DNA from: Oreohelix idahoensis
Taxonomy: Eukaryota; Mollusca; Gastropoda; Stylommatophora; Oreohelicidae
Length of the DNA stretch: 64,000 bases
Direction: 5' to 3'
Assembly: GCA_024509875.1 (NCBI GenBank)
Contig: JAMPIV010014151.1
Span: 1 to 64,000 of the forward strand
The notes below the pieces were generated by a model, which saw nothing but the letters and a program-made list of their open reading frames with translations, was not told the origin of the DNA and did not search any database. Both the position numbers and the translations under genes were made by a program. Shown piece by piece: positions 9,999 to 23,650 of this stretch; position 1 is the stretch's first letter, and every line of letters begins with the position of its first letter.

Positions 9999-12000
9999 AA
10001 CCCTCCACTCCCAAGGGAGCATAGGCCTTCAACAAACACATGCCAAGTCCTCCTGTCACGTGCCATCATCTCAAGATCTTTCCATGTTCTCCTCATCATT
10101 TTCACCTCTGTTTCCAACTCTCTTCTCCATGTACTTCTTGGTCTTCCTCTGCCTCTCCTGCCCTGGGGGTTCCAGAACAAGGACTGCCTTGTAATGCTAT
10201 CAACAGGTTTCCTTAGTGTAAATCCGATGTATAGTGGTGAATTCCATTCCAGACTTTGTTCAACTATTATTCTCAAAGTGGCTATCTGGTCTGTACATGA
10301 TCTGTTTTGTCGAAAACCTGCTTGTTCATCTCTCAGTTTCTTGTCTATGGACTCTTTTAATCTCTCAAGGATAATCCTGTTTAATACTTTTCCTGGCACT
10401 GATAGTAACATTATTCCTCTATAATTTGTGCACTCTTGTAGATTTCCCTTCTTAGGCAACTTAACCAGATATCCTTCCTTCCATTCTGCTGGTATCTCTT
10501 CCTTTTCCCAGACTTTACCAAGTAATTTATATAACATCTCTGTAGCTGTGTCGATATCTGCTTTGATGGCCTCTGCTGGAATGCCATCAGGTCCAGACGC
10601 TTTTCCATCTCTTAGAAGCTTTATGGCTTTCTTTATTTCTTCCTTCGTTGGTCTTTCACCGTTAATTCTTAGCTCTTCTTCTGCTGGCTGGATGTCCGGC
10701 GGGTTTTGTGGAGCTGGTCTATTGAGAAGGTCCCCAAAATATTCTGTCCACCTCTTAATTTGCTCTTGTATATTGCTGAGCAGTTTCCCATTCTTGTCTT
10801 TTATGAGGCAACTTGTTTGCTTGTATTTCCCTTTTAGCTTCTTTGTGCTGCTATACAGTTCTCTCATATTTCCTTTGGCTGCAGCATCTTCTGCCTCTCT
10901 TGCCAACTCCTCTATATACTTCCTGGTTTTGCTTGTGTTTAACTCTGCTCTCTTGTGTTTTCTATCTTTCATCTTTTGTTTGCTTCTGATGGTGATCTGA
11001 TGCCACATCTGCTCCTCTATATACCTTTACATCCTGCAATGATGATCTAAACTTCTTGTTTATGCATATATGATCAATCTGATTTTCTGTTCTATGGTCT
11101 GGTGATATCCATGTTGCCTTGTGTATTCTCTTATGTGGAAACATGCTTCCTCCTGTAGCCAGTTGATTTGAAGCACAGAAGTTTGCGAATAGTTCTCCAT
11201 TTTCATTCATTACTCCTAGCCCATGTTTTCCCATGACTTCTTCAAATCCGGTGTTGACTGTACCTATCTTTGCATTCATGTCACCCATCAAATTTGTGAT
11301 GTCTCTTCTTTTTACTTTATCCATAATTTCCTGTAGTTTAGTATAAAATGCTTCTTTGGCATTAGTTGGTGCATAACATTGGATGAAATTTACATGAATT
11401 TTCTTTTTAGCTGTTTTTAAAGTGGCTGTTATTATTCTGGGTCCAACAGCTTCCCATTCAATGAGTGCTTTCTGTGCTTCTTAAGATAACATAAGAGCTA
11501 CCCCTTCACAGTGGTGTGAACTTTCATCTTCATGTCCTGAGGACAGCACCAATTCACCTGTGATGAGTTTCTTCCTGTCTACCCCCTTCCACTTTGTTTC
11601 ACACATTCCCAGAACCTCGATTTTTTATTCCCTCATTTCTGCTGCTACTTGCGCCACTTTTCCTTGTTCGTTTAAAGTCCGAACATTCCAGGTGTCAAAT
11701 CTGGAAGTTCTCCTAGAAGAAAGAAGGTTAGTCAGCAACACAGACTCCTTTCGGCTTTCTCTGTGTTGCATCATACGCCTCCCCGCGAGAGGACCTTCCC
11801 CTGTCTTGGATGGCTGTGTTTTATTTTCTTTATTTGACTTGTCCATATTTGTTGAAGTTTTTTGTGGTTTAAAATTTTTTACAGGATGGGGTAACCGGCC
11901 CCATGCCCAACCCTCCTTAGTAGCTTTCTACGACATGCTTGGCAGGGGACAGTGTTACTATTCTTTGCTCCCCTTTCGGGCCCCGGTAACACACGGGTGA
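9993..12000 (-). mobile_element. LINE A copy, both ends present, internally deleted, 11-bp target duplication
   Basis: ACTTTTACACA at 9982-9992 and 12001-12011 is a perfect 11-bp target-site duplication. It shows that this 2,008-bp copy inserted into the hAT-like element. The minus-strand order is: 5' untranslated region (12000 to about 11850), endonuclease fragments, RT fragment, C-terminus and 3' end at 9993. The 5' end (after CACCCGTGTGTTAC) recurs at 18766, 22290 and 62212, which suggests it is the true 5' end. At least two internal coding deletions are visible. Confidence 0.9.
10003..11846 (-). pseudogene. LINE A endonuclease-RT polyprotein, deleted
   Basis: It starts with the endonuclease signature WNVRTLNEQGKV (about 11700). 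QCYAPTNAKEAFYT, LMGDMNAKIG, FPHKRIHKATWISPDH and ASDHH follow. An in-frame TAA lies near 11480. After ASDHH (about 10985) a deletion fuses it to the RT linker. RT then shows GKASGPDGIPAEAIK, GYLVKLPKKGNLQECTNYRG and EQAGFRQNRSCTDQI. Near 10225 a second deletion removes the catalytic palm (no ADD box) and joins directly to the C-terminal RKPVDSITRQSLFWNPQG region. The product could not be enzymatically active. Confidence 0.85.
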
Positions 12001-12233
12001 ACTTTTACACAGCTTTTCTGCAATAAAACAAGTCTTGGACCCATGCTACTACCCCTACTTGCGAAAATGCATAATAGACTAACCCGCAACCCCTACCTGC
12101 CAATTGGATTAACCCCGCGCAGGCGGAAAAAAAGAAACATTATTGTAAGAAAAACAATGTAAGAAAAAGGACGGTGCTCGGTTTGGGTAATAAATTTACA
12201 AAATAATAATTTCCCGGTGAATTAACGCACAAG

Positions 12234-13410
12234 TACCCCATTTTCTTCTCTCTTATTTTCTCTTTGACTTCTTCTGTCCACCAAGGTGTCCTCTTTCTCG
12301 TGTTCCCACGTCGGACTTCACCACATGCTTCTGCTGCAGCTGTCTTTATAATGTCCTTGAATTTAAGCCAGAGGGTTTCCAAGTCATCAGGTTGTTCTTC
12401 TGTGTTTCGTACCGCTGTAGCAATAAGCCCCTGATATCTGGTCTTAATTTCTGGCTCTCTCAGCTTGTAGGTCTTAATGCTCATTTCTCCCGTTTGTTTA
12501 CTTGGTTTCTTTCGTAATGTTGGGCAGTTCCTAGGCTGAGCAACTCTTTCAGTTGTTCCTTTGATTGTAAGAAGGTAGTGATCACTTCCAATCTCTGGCC
12601 CCCTCCAGACTCTAGCATCCCGGACATATTTGAATGAGCTCCTCCTAACAATGGCATAGTCGATCACTGACTTCTCATTCTTTGTTGGTTCACATCTAGT
12701 GTATGCATGTATGCGCTTATGGGGGAACTTTGTGTTTGTAATGATCAGATTCTGCTTACTGCAGAATCTAAGGAGTCGCTTTTCATTGTCATTGAGAGTA
12801 TCTTCTCCATATCTTCCGATAACTCCACCCCATCTAGCATGGTCATTTCCAACTCTGGCATTGAAATCTCCGAGCATGATAATTTCATCTAGGCAGTCAT
12901 CCACTGTCCTTTGAAGCAGCTCGAAGAATTCCTCCTTGACCTCTGCTCTCTCGTCCTCATTTGGCCCATACACTATGACCAGGTTGACTATGGTTTCTCC
13001 TTCTTTTAGTTTTACAACCATAATGCGCTCCGAGACAAAGTTCTATCCCTTGATACTATCTTTCTGGTTTTTGGCCACAATGCAACCCACGCCCCCTTTT
13101 GCTCTTTCTTTGCTGTAGAGCAGCGTGTTGCCATCGAGATCCATGACTCCTTGTCCCTTTTTCTTTGTTTCCGTTATAGCCAGGATTTTTAATTTTGCTT
13201 TCCTCATCTCTTCTACCAGCTCCTCTTCTTTCCCATTTATACTTCTTGTGTTCCATGTTCCATAAGTCGTAGTCCGTAGTCCGTTCCAGTTCGTCGCCTT
13301 TAGAATCAGTCCGGTTTTCTCTCTTGTAGTTCGCGTAATCGTGTTTTAAAGCAAACAGGTGATTGGCCTGTTGTGCCTTTGCATGATGGAGGGGCTGCCT
13401 CCTTACGGCC
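12234..13410 (-). pseudogene. LINE B endonuclease region
   Basis: Minus-strand AP-type endonuclease of an RTE-like LINE, including VNLVIVYGPNEDERAEV, IIMLGDFNARVGND, FPHKRIHAYTR, KSVIDYAIVRR and EIGSDHYL. It then runs into TPWWTEEVKEKIREKK just before the hAT-like insertion. The N-terminal part lies at 13056-13330 in a different frame (YGTWNTRSING in one frame), so at least one frameshift is present. Endonuclease nicks the target DNA for target-primed reverse transcription. Confidence 0.82.
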
Positions 13411-13460
13411 TCCATGCAGGCCGCCCTCCTCCTTTTTCAGCCGGGCTTGGGACCGGTCTA

Positions 13461-15022
13461 GGGATTGTGTACCTTCCTATGGAAACTATTACTGTATGGT
13501 GGAGTTAAACAAAAAATCCATTCACTGAGACCAGTAAATTTGCACTTTGCTTTGCAGATATCCTTAGTGAGTTGTCTCTGGATGCTGGTTCTCAGTGAGG
13601 TCTTGACTGTTCATTCTCACGTCAGGTGTTGGATAGCGTGGTAGCACTTTCGCTGCTGTGCAGGAGTAACTTCCAAAATGGTAGTCTCTTCGCGTGTCTT
13701 CTATACCCGTATCTTATGGATGGTGTCCAGCGTTGATTACTCGTACCTAATGCCAGAAACCAAAATGGGTTTAAATTGTTATCCAGACTTTGATGCACAT
13801 AATGATCGTTACATGTCTTGCAGCTGCTTAAGATGCAGTCTTTCCCCAGCTAGTTAAGGTTACTTGTTATTTTACACTCTTAACTCCTACCACTTGAGGT
13901 AGGTTTCCTCGGACTTGTGGCTCTAAGTTCTATAACAGAAGCTTTATACTTTTAATTTTGTACGTTACTCCTAATCACTATGGCCGGTCCTTTAATGGAA
14001 TCCGTATTACTAACTCCTACTCTGCCTGTCCGTGATTTCCTAGACGAAGATGGAAAATTCAGTGGGGAAACGTCAACACGCTCTAAGTTATAAAGTTCAA
14101 ATTGTCGCTCACGCAAAACGTACCTGCGCGAGGTTCTCTTGTGTGGAACCCAGTAACAATTAATTTAGTTCATTTTCTAATTTTAAGCCAACCACAAGGT
14201 AAGGCGTCTTATTTTACTACATTTTATCCCTACCCATCATCGCGATAATTATTGACATTACCATATAAGGTATAGCACTACTTATTAAATGACCTACCGG
14301 AAATCATTATGTCATTTGCCGTGTCCTAATTCAACATTTATGTTATCTTGCCGAAACTGATTATATCATATCACCTCGTGTCCTAATACTTCAAGATAGT
14401 TAAGATACCTTTGCTGGAAATCAATACGGGATATGTCCAGTGTTTAGATCGTTACAATCAAGATAAACTTGGAAGTTGCATTTTTCTGCAAGTCATGCCA
14501 GCCGAAGTAGAGATTGAATATCTTAAATCACCGTCATCTACTACCGACAACAATTTGTTGGTCGCTTTTGCCGGCTAGGCTGAAGCAGATTACTGGCTTA
14601 TCTATCACCAGCCCGTCTGTCTAAACAAAAAGGCCCGCGACAAGCGGAAAACCAAATGTTGATTTAATCGTATTGACCCAGCTGGCTAATCGTTGACTGT
14701 TCACATCAAATGTGGGTTGACGAGGTGGTCCTTCCGAGGATCACGTAATTATCGTAGATTGAGGCGTAACGGAAGATAATTGCCGGTGAATAATGGCGTA
14801 GAAGAGGGAATCAAAAGGAGGTTATCGGAACTTACTCGTACTCATAGTGGAGTGAAGCAAAGATAGTAACAGAAAAAGGAACGAATGAAATAAGACTGTC
14901 GTCACATACTGTCTGGTCCTATCATTGTCTATTGTGTTTTGCAGTTTATATTTCACATTTTGCATAGCCTTTTCTCAAGAAGCACTCTTCATGTCCTTGT
15001 AAGCTTCATCGCCTGATTTAAT
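13461..15022. other. No recognisable feature
   Basis: About 1.5 kb of AT-rich sequence downstream of the LINE B 5' end. I recognised no domain, repeat family or RNA in it. Confidence 0.4.
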
Positions 15023-15262
15023 TAGCCCGTGACAAAGTAGTTAGAGCGCTTGCTTCTTAATGCAAAGGTATCGTATTCGAAATCCGGTAGCGTCACTCTC
15101 CTGTCTACCCAGCTGTAAATGGGTACCTGACCCAGCTCTTAAGTCAGGAAAGGCAAAGACAGCTGGGAAGGGAAGTGGTCGTCCCCACCTCGTAAAGCTG
15201 AGACCTAGTAAAGTGAAGTAAATACATTTCACTCCCCTACGGCAATATCTACTAAGGGACAC
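15023..15262 (+). mobile_element. tRNA-derived SINE (type S1), best copy
   Basis: A tRNA-like head (A-box-like TAGTTAGAGCG at about 15039; B-box-like sequence with an inserted A near 15076) is followed by the core CAGCTGTAAATGGGTACC (about 15110) and the 3' block CCCCACCTCGTAAAGCTGAG. The end is near 15262, where LINE A begins. Four other copies or parts occur in the window. Confidence 0.7.
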
Positions 15263-15965
15263 TCAGTCAATACCCTTTAGCTCCCCAAGGAGCATAGGAC
15301 TTCAACAAACACATGCCAAGTCTTCCTGTCCTGTGCCATCCGCTCAAGTTCTTTCCATGTTTTCCTCATCATTTTCACCTCTGTATCCAGTTCTCTTCTC
15401 CGTGTGTTTTTTGGTCAACCGCTGCCTTTCGTTCCCTGAGGATTCCAGAACAAGGACTGCCTTGTAATGCTATCAACAGGTCTCCTCAATGTGTGTCCTA
15501 TCCATCGCCAGCGTCTTCTTCTCAACTCTTGTTCCACTGGCACTTGTCTGGTTCTTGTCATCAGTTCCACATTTGTGACTGTCATACCATTTCAGTCCTT
15601 CTATTCTACGCAAGCACCCGTTTATAAAAGTCTGCGGCTTTTTGGTTGTTGTTTTTCTTGCTCTCCATGTTTCAGAGCCATACAATATGACTGACTTGAC
15701 ATTTGAGTTGAAGATTATTATTTTCGTGTTGGACTTGATTTCTCTTGTTCTCCATATGTTTCCCAATGAATGAAAGGTCCTCTTACTTTTTGTATTCTTA
15801 TTTTGATATCATTGTCTGTCCCTCCAACTTTGTCTATATTTTTGCCAAGATATGTGTACGATTCTACATCTTTTAGTGGTGTTTCTTCAAGTTCCACCTT
15901 GTTATCATTTCTTGTATTTATTCTCATAATCTTTGTCTTTTCCCTGTGTATTTTCAGGCCCACTT
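15263..15965 (-). mobile_element. LINE A 3' fragment
   Basis: The minus strand encodes the C-terminal RT segment: [38 protein letters not shown] and a degenerate RRRHWRWIGHT region. It ends in the shared 3' sequence (GGAGCTAAAGGGTATTGACTG when read on the minus strand). Several frame breaks. It is flanked on both sides by S1 SINE 3' sequence. Confidence 0.82.
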
Positions 15966-15972
15966 GTTTTGA

Positions 15973-16050
15973 CCTCGTAAAGCTGAAACCTAGTAAAGGG
16001 AAGTAAATACATTTCACTTCTCTACGGCGATATCTACTATGGGACATTAC
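15973..16050 (+). mobile_element. SINE S1 3' part
   Basis: About 78 bases match the 3' end of the SINE at 15023-15262 (CCTCGTAAAGCTGAAACCTA onward) with a few substitutions. Either a second truncated SINE, or the far side of a SINE duplicated when LINE A inserted. Confidence 0.6.
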
Positions 16051-16204
16051 TTTCACCTGTTTAATTTGTCTTATGGTTGATATGTCTCTAGATGGAGAAC
16101 TGATCACAGCGACCTGAGTGCTAGAAGTTGATCCAGGCTTCTGCAATGAGAGTGTGGTGGTGGCCCCCAAGCTCTAAATGAAGAGGCAACGAGGATGATG
16201 ATCG

Positions 16205-16503
16205 TTTTTAAACAAATAAAGAGGGAAAACCGGAGGCCTGTAAACAGTAAATAAATAAATCAATATTACACAAATATGTGTTTTCAGGCACTCGTGAGAA
16301 AAATAGAAGTAGAATATTAGCAACAGAAAAACAACAGAAGTTACAGGTTTACTGCGGATTAGAACCCAGGACCTTCCGAACGACACTCATTACCCCCCGC
16401 CCCCCCCTCTCCCCCCACCCCCCACCCCTCCCCCCCCCCCCCCCCCCCCCCCATATCAGGCTACGGGAGCGAAACGCCATTATCAACCCTGCCAACTAGG
16501 CAC
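16205..16503 (-). mobile_element. tRNA-derived SINE (type S2) with a poly-C expansion
   Basis: It matches 28505-28735 on the minus strand. A B-box-like GGTCCTGGGTTCTAATCC (minus strand, about 16358-16375), the CAGGCACTCGTGAGAAA block and the GGCCTGTAAACAG block all occur in the same order. The tRNA-like head is interrupted by a C-rich tract (about 16396-16452). Confidence 0.7.
16396..16452. repeat. Poly-C tract
   Basis: C-rich stretch with a few A and T interruptions, lying in the head of the S2 SINE. A second, longer C tract occurs at 39908-39997 inside a LINE A copy. Confidence 0.95.
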
Positions 16504-16759
16504 TAGGGAACCACAAAGAAACATCACTTCTGCAAATGTGAAACAAAATAATCTACACTAAGAATTTACAGCCGCGTGTAGAAGAAATCTGTGGAGAATA
16601 CCTGGTATGTTTTAGAAAAAGCTGCTCCTCAACAGGGCAGGCAGTTACTTACATTTTTGAGACAAATGGAAATTATGAAGACCGGGTTCATAATATCTTC
16701 ATGGGCATAAAACGCATAGATAGGTGACACAGTAATACAATATCAACAATATCACCACT

Positions 16760-17045
16760 GCTAGTTGGCTCCCAGAGGAGTATAGACCTTCAACAAAGTC
16801 ATCGCCAGTACCTCCCTACTGTCCTGTGGCATCCGTACAAAGTCTTTCCACGATTTTTGTATCCATTTTGTTTCTGTCGCCAGTTCTATTCCACGTGCCA
16901 GTTCTATTCCACGTGCCAGTTCTATTCCACGTGCCAGTTCTGGAGATTTTCCTATTCAACAAAAATAAATTTGTCAGCAGTCCAGACTCCTCCGTGCTGT
17001 GTAATGATCCTCCTTAATAGAGGACCTTCTTCCGTCTCGGGTGAA
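16760..17045 (-). mobile_element. LINE A deletion derivative with a small tandem repeat
   Basis: The left part matches the LINE A 3' end (GGAGTATAGACCTTCAACAA). The right part matches the LINE A 5' region (CAGACTCCT, then GAGGACCTTCTTCCGTCT). Nearly the whole coding region is missing. Between them an 18-bp unit, CCAGTTCTATTCCACGTG, repeats just over three times (16881-16938). Confidence 0.65.
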
Positions 17046-18144
17046 CGTGAAGAATTTAAACTATTTACTTTGGTAGACCAGGGGAATTCCCAAGAAATTA
17101 TGTAATCTAGTTTTAAAAGGCAAGACGAATAAGGAAATACAATATAATTGTAGTTGAAGTGACAATACTTTACGCGTGATTTGACTTGCAGGAGGAGGCA
17201 AGGAGAAATTGTTGATGTCAGTAACAGATTCCTTCATTGAACTACCAATCTCAATCAGCACCTTGAATCGATGGATGTTTAATGGGAGGCGGTCACGTTT
17301 TTCTCGTAACCTAGGGGATTGGAAAAGTCTTGACCGAAAATATTTGTGACTTGGTAGGTTACGGGAAATTAAATAAACAACCCGCCCCGAGCCATTTTCC
17401 CCCCTACGATAAACAGTATACACCTCTAGGCTAGTAGTTCCCAAACCAGGGGGCCGCCACAAGGACCAAAAGGGTCAGCAATGTACAGTAATGAAGAAAT
17501 ATTTGACAAAATATTGAAAATAAAATCATATAAATTTGACCAAATAGCAACAACACACGCAGTCGCCACATTGTCAGCTCTCTTCCACGTGAAAAATAAA
17601 TATATAAACAGGCTTAATATATCGTCTTTAGATCCAGGAACTCGGAAGCTTACGGCTGCGAAACATCAACCATCACAATGCGCAAATAACTGTTTCGGTG
17701 TGATTACTGTAGTACTTTGCGTATGATGTGTACGAAGGATTCCAGGGTGAACGAGAAACGGTAGCAATCTACCTAGAGCAGGGCTCGGCATCCGATCCTC
17801 CGGTAGATCTTAGTGGATGATCTGGTAGAACTTTAGATGACTGCGAGGGAAAAAAAGTTGTAAACTAAGGACATTTAACATTAGATCTCTCACTCCGAAA
17901 TTTAAAATCGCGTTGTCCATAGGAGGAAGGGTATTTTATCTGCATTCCCAGTGAAAACTCTCGAGCATGCTACTAAAATGCATATATTCGTGAACTGCGT
18001 GAGATAGGAACGCGGTCTTTTCTTTGTAATAATCATCATCTCCCGCTGAAAATTACACACACACCTACCCACCCACCCACCCATACTGACACACACACGG
18101 ATGTGTGTGTGTGTATATATATATACAAATCAATCAATACTCTT
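17046..18144. other. Mostly anonymous; possible hAT-type ends
   Basis: No coding domain recognised. TAGTAGTTCCCAAACCAGGG near 17430 and TAGAGCAGGGCTCGGCATCC near 17774 resemble the ends of hAT MITEs (CAGTGGTTCCCAAxC and CAGGGxTCGGCAxCC types), but I could not find matching partner ends. An AC/TG-rich stretch lies at 18055-18120. Confidence 0.35.
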
Positions 18145-20746
<2,602 letters not shown>

Positions 20747-20803
20747 TTCGTCTTCTTCTTCTTCGTCTTCTTCTTCTTCTTCGTCTTCTTCTTCTTCGTA
20801 CTT
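20747..20803. repeat. TTC/TCG microsatellite
   Basis: Imperfect (TTC)n with interspersed TCG. Confidence 0.9.
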
Positions 20804-20819
20804 ATATTCTTAATTTTAT

Positions 20820-20995
20820 GATCAGGTACTGTTAATGTATGCTGTTATACTTCCTTGTAATGTTGCACTGTCCTTAAATTAATACTTTCAGTACGCTGGA
20901 GAATGTTGAGTAACAGTAATAAAAGATGAGCAAGAGGATGGAAGAATGCAAGAGGGGACTGTGTCCGATTTTCAACCCTTGGCAAATTAATTGCT
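20820..20995 (+). mobile_element. Diverged CR1/L2-type LINE 3' end
   Basis: The end reads GAATGCAAGAGGGGACTGTG, then a TTTTCAACCCTTGGCAAATTAA block. This is a diverged form of the 3' end at 21405-21560 and 37232-37400 (AGACGGGCCTGTGTGCCC, then CAACCCTTTGAAAATAAAGT). Confidence 0.45.
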
Positions 20996-21404
20996 TTCGT
21001 ATATGTCTATCTAACTATCTACCTAGTCTGATTCTGGTCTTGAGTTTGGGACGCAAAGGAAATGGAAAGGAAAATGGAAAGTAACTGTCTACCCACCTCA
21101 TCTTGATGAACCTAAAAAAAAAAAAAAAAAAGTCCCTGAGTCATTCAGTTGAACACCGTATGAACATTTTACAAGTTCTCATAACATACCTCTAAATATG
21201 TCTCAAATCACTAATTTACAGTACGAAGAATTCGATTCTTTTTTTTTTTTTTTTAATTAATTAATTAATTTTTTTAAATTTATTTATTTTTTATTTATTT
21301 ATTTATTTTTCAAATTCATTATTACTATTATTTTTTTTATTATTATTTTATTTTATTATAAAAACACTTTAATTATGATGATTATTGCAAATGTAATATT
21401 ACTT

Positions 21405-21560
21405 TTATAATGATAAATGCCTTAATAATGCTTAAAGTAAATGTGAGGATGAAAGGATATTAGTATACATGATGAGAGAGAGAGAGGAAGGGCAGAATGT
21501 CAGACGGGCCTGCGTGCCCAATTCTTAACCCTTTGAAAATAAAGTTCGTTCGTTCGTTCT
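21405..21560 (+). mobile_element. CR1/L2-type LINE 3' end with (GTTC)n tail
   Basis: Close match on the plus strand to the 3' untranslated end of the LINE at 37232-38531: GGAAGGGCAGAATGTCAGAC, then GTGCCCAATTCTTAACCCTT. It ends in AATAAAGTTCGTTCGTTC, a microsatellite tail typical of CR1/L2 elements. Only the 3' terminus is present. Confidence 0.75.
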
Positions 21561-21762
21561 TCTTCTTCTTTGTCTTCTTCTTCTTCTTCTACTTCTTCTT
21601 CTTTTTGTTCTTGGTCTTTTTTGTCTACTTCGCCTTCTTCTTCTTCTATTTTCTTCTTTATCATCTTATTCATATTCTTCTTGTTTTTCGTCTTCTTCTT
21701 CAACTTGTTATTCTTTATCTATTTTTTCTTATTATTCTTATTCTTCCTCTTCTTCTTTCACC
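21561..21762. repeat. TTC-rich microsatellite
   Basis: About 200 bases of imperfect (TTC)n/(TTAT)n. It directly follows the LINE tail, from which it may have expanded. Confidence 0.9.
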
Positions 21763-21765
21763 TTT

Positions 21766-22290
21766 CAACTCCCAAGGAGCATAGGCCCTTCAACAAACGT
21801 ATGCCAAGTCTTCTTGTCACGTGACATCTGCTCAAGGTTTGTCCATGTCGTCTTCATCCAGTTCATGTCTGTCTCCAGTTCTCTTTTCCATGTCTTCATT
21901 GGCTTCCTGTACCTCTCTTACCCTGGGGGTTCCAGAATAAGGACTGTCAGTTAGTGCCATCAACAGGTTTTCTCCATGTGTGTCGTATCCATCTCCAGGG
22001 TCTTCTTCTCACCTCATGGTCCACTGGCGCTTGCCTAGTTCTTGTCATCAGTTAACGCATTAGTGATCTTGCTGCCAGAAGGCCTTCTGCTGTCTTTGAT
22101 GGCTGAGTTTTATTTTCTTTAGGTGACCTGTCCATGCGTTTGTTGAAATGTTTATTGTTTTAAATTTCTACAAGATGGGGGTAACCGATACCATGCCGAA
22201 CCATCCTTAGTCGCTTATTATGACATGCATGGTAGCTTACAGTGTTACTATTGTTTTCTCCCATTTCTGGCCAGGTAATACACAGGTGAA
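21766..22290 (-). mobile_element. LINE A deletion derivative with both ends
   Basis: Minus-strand LINE A 3' end (21766 to about 22070) is joined near 22075 directly to the LINE A 5' region, which runs to the conserved 5' terminus near 22290. Endonuclease and RT are missing. No clear target duplication was found. Confidence 0.75.
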
Positions 22291-23199
22291 TGTTAGCCGT
22301 TAATGTTAACATTTAGGAATGATATTTAGCATATCTGAGATTCTCAAAGTCAGTACTTCCTTGAATGTTAGGTAGAAAAAATTAACTAAAATTATAAACA
22401 GTTTGGAATTATGAAACAAACACAGACTAAATGTCATAGGTAACTTCTGTCATGCAAACTCCTTTTTGTATTTTTTTATTCAAAATTAGCTCCATTTATC
22501 GAAATTATAAATGATTTTTGTGCAGGATAATATGTCAAGGTGGGGGGAAAATGTACTAAGAAAATGTTGCGAAAGGACTTCAAAGGGTGGTAGTTTATAC
22601 GTACATTGATCGCGATTTTCACGATTTCCATTTACGCGACGTCTAAATAATGCGAGTTTTGTTAAAATAGGGAAATATTGCTAAGACTATTAAAATTACT
22701 AGTTTAGTTTATTTATCTTATGTGTTTTGTGCTTTAAGTTCGTTTTCCTATGCTTTTTATGAAAACGTTTATTAATATTTATTTTGAACTAGATTGCAGA
22801 AGAATTCCACCTAATTGTAGCTAACTGAATTTCTATGGAGGAAATTCTCACATTACGCGCGCGCCTCCGGAACGTAGCCCTCTCGTAAAGTGCGATCTTA
22901 CTATATAATATAGGAAACTTTTACGAAAAGGAAATACAGGAGGAATATTTAATACTCGGTAGTTAATCTAAATAAGTATGATTTTGTTCCACACAGGTAA
23001 GAAACGCGATCCTACAAAATGTTGGTAATTTTTTCGGCCTAGTCGGTGTCTATGCATTATTTTATATTATCAGTAATTTTGACTTTGTCTTCATCATGGT
23101 ATTGTGACGCTGGAGTCCCTGTGGATTTCCTACCACCCCGGGTAGAAGCCAGACGTGTACTGTTTCAGCTCTAGGGGAAATAAAAGGGGTTCTTCTGCG
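22291..23199. other. No recognisable feature
   Basis: AT-rich sequence. Nothing was recognised on either strand. Confidence 0.35.
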
Positions 23200-23650
23200 T
23201 CTCCCTGAGATACTTTCGCGTGTTTGGCTCCACTGCTCTGCAGTAGTGGTCAAACAATGGCCAAACCTAGAGTATAGTAATGAGGGTCTTCAAAGGTATC
23301 TACCTTCGTTCAAGATTATTATTGGCAGAGATATAAATAGAAGAATGGTGTATCTACTTCAGGGAGCCTGACAGAAATGTTAAGAAATCAAGCATAACAA
23401 CTATCATCTAAGCTGTCATGAACTTTTTATGCTCCCACCTCTTCTGTCAGGAAAATGAAATTTTTTAGTATTTTTTTTTAGCCCCTAACTGAAATGATTC
23501 AGTAAAATATTACTTTAGTAGCTCTACATGGTTATGTATTTAAACTAACTGAGTCATGCGGGGGCAGTTCACTCAATAATAATTAAATCCAACTATCAAT
23601 TTGTATTTAGAGATAACAAATTTAATAATCAATTATAATTAACAAATTTA
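23200..23650. repeat. Unclassified repeat U1, shorter copy
   Basis: It aligns with 1990-3145 in order but lacks a central segment of roughly 700 bases. The shared end includes GGGGCAG, CTCAATAATAATTAAATCCAACTA-like sequence and AGATAACAA. Confidence 0.5.

Larger units (their letters stand above)
9530..12233 (+). mobile_element. hAT-like (ZMYM1-type) DNA element with 56-bp inverted ends
   Basis: Perfect or near-perfect inverted repeats lie at 9530-9585 and 12178-12233 (outermost bases CTTGTGCGTTAATTCACCGG). The element interrupts LINE B. Inside is a transposase remnant of the DUF4371/ZMYM1-like hAT type, plus the LINE A insertion at 9993-12000. Without that insertion it would be only about 0.7 kb, so it is a deletion derivative. 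A target duplication is not clean: GCCCTTTT and CCCATTTT next to the ends could be a decayed 8-bp hAT duplication. The TTAA inside the ends gives a piggyBac-like alternative. Confidence 0.7.
8447..13460 (-). mobile_element. RTE-like LINE (LINE B), split by a hAT-like insertion
   Basis: Minus-strand non-LTR element: 5' region near 13460-13420, endonuclease about 13400-12234, a 2.7-kb insertion (9530-12233), then reverse transcriptase 9529-8447. Coding resumes in the same sense on both sides of the insertion. The 3' end is lost where the LTR at 8446 abuts. Internal frame breaks and an RT deletion make it inactive. The protein resembles sequences often labelled craniofacial development protein 2-like, which are RTE-type retroelements. 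Confidence 0.8.

Noticed and set aside
10428..11000. 190-residue hydrophobic protein on the plus strand
   Set aside because: It is the antisense shadow of the LINE A reverse transcriptase.
9538..12225. piggyBac insertion at TTAA
   Set aside because: The ends do not begin with the CCC typical of piggyBac, and the coding remnant is hAT/ZMYM1-like. Kept only as an alternative.
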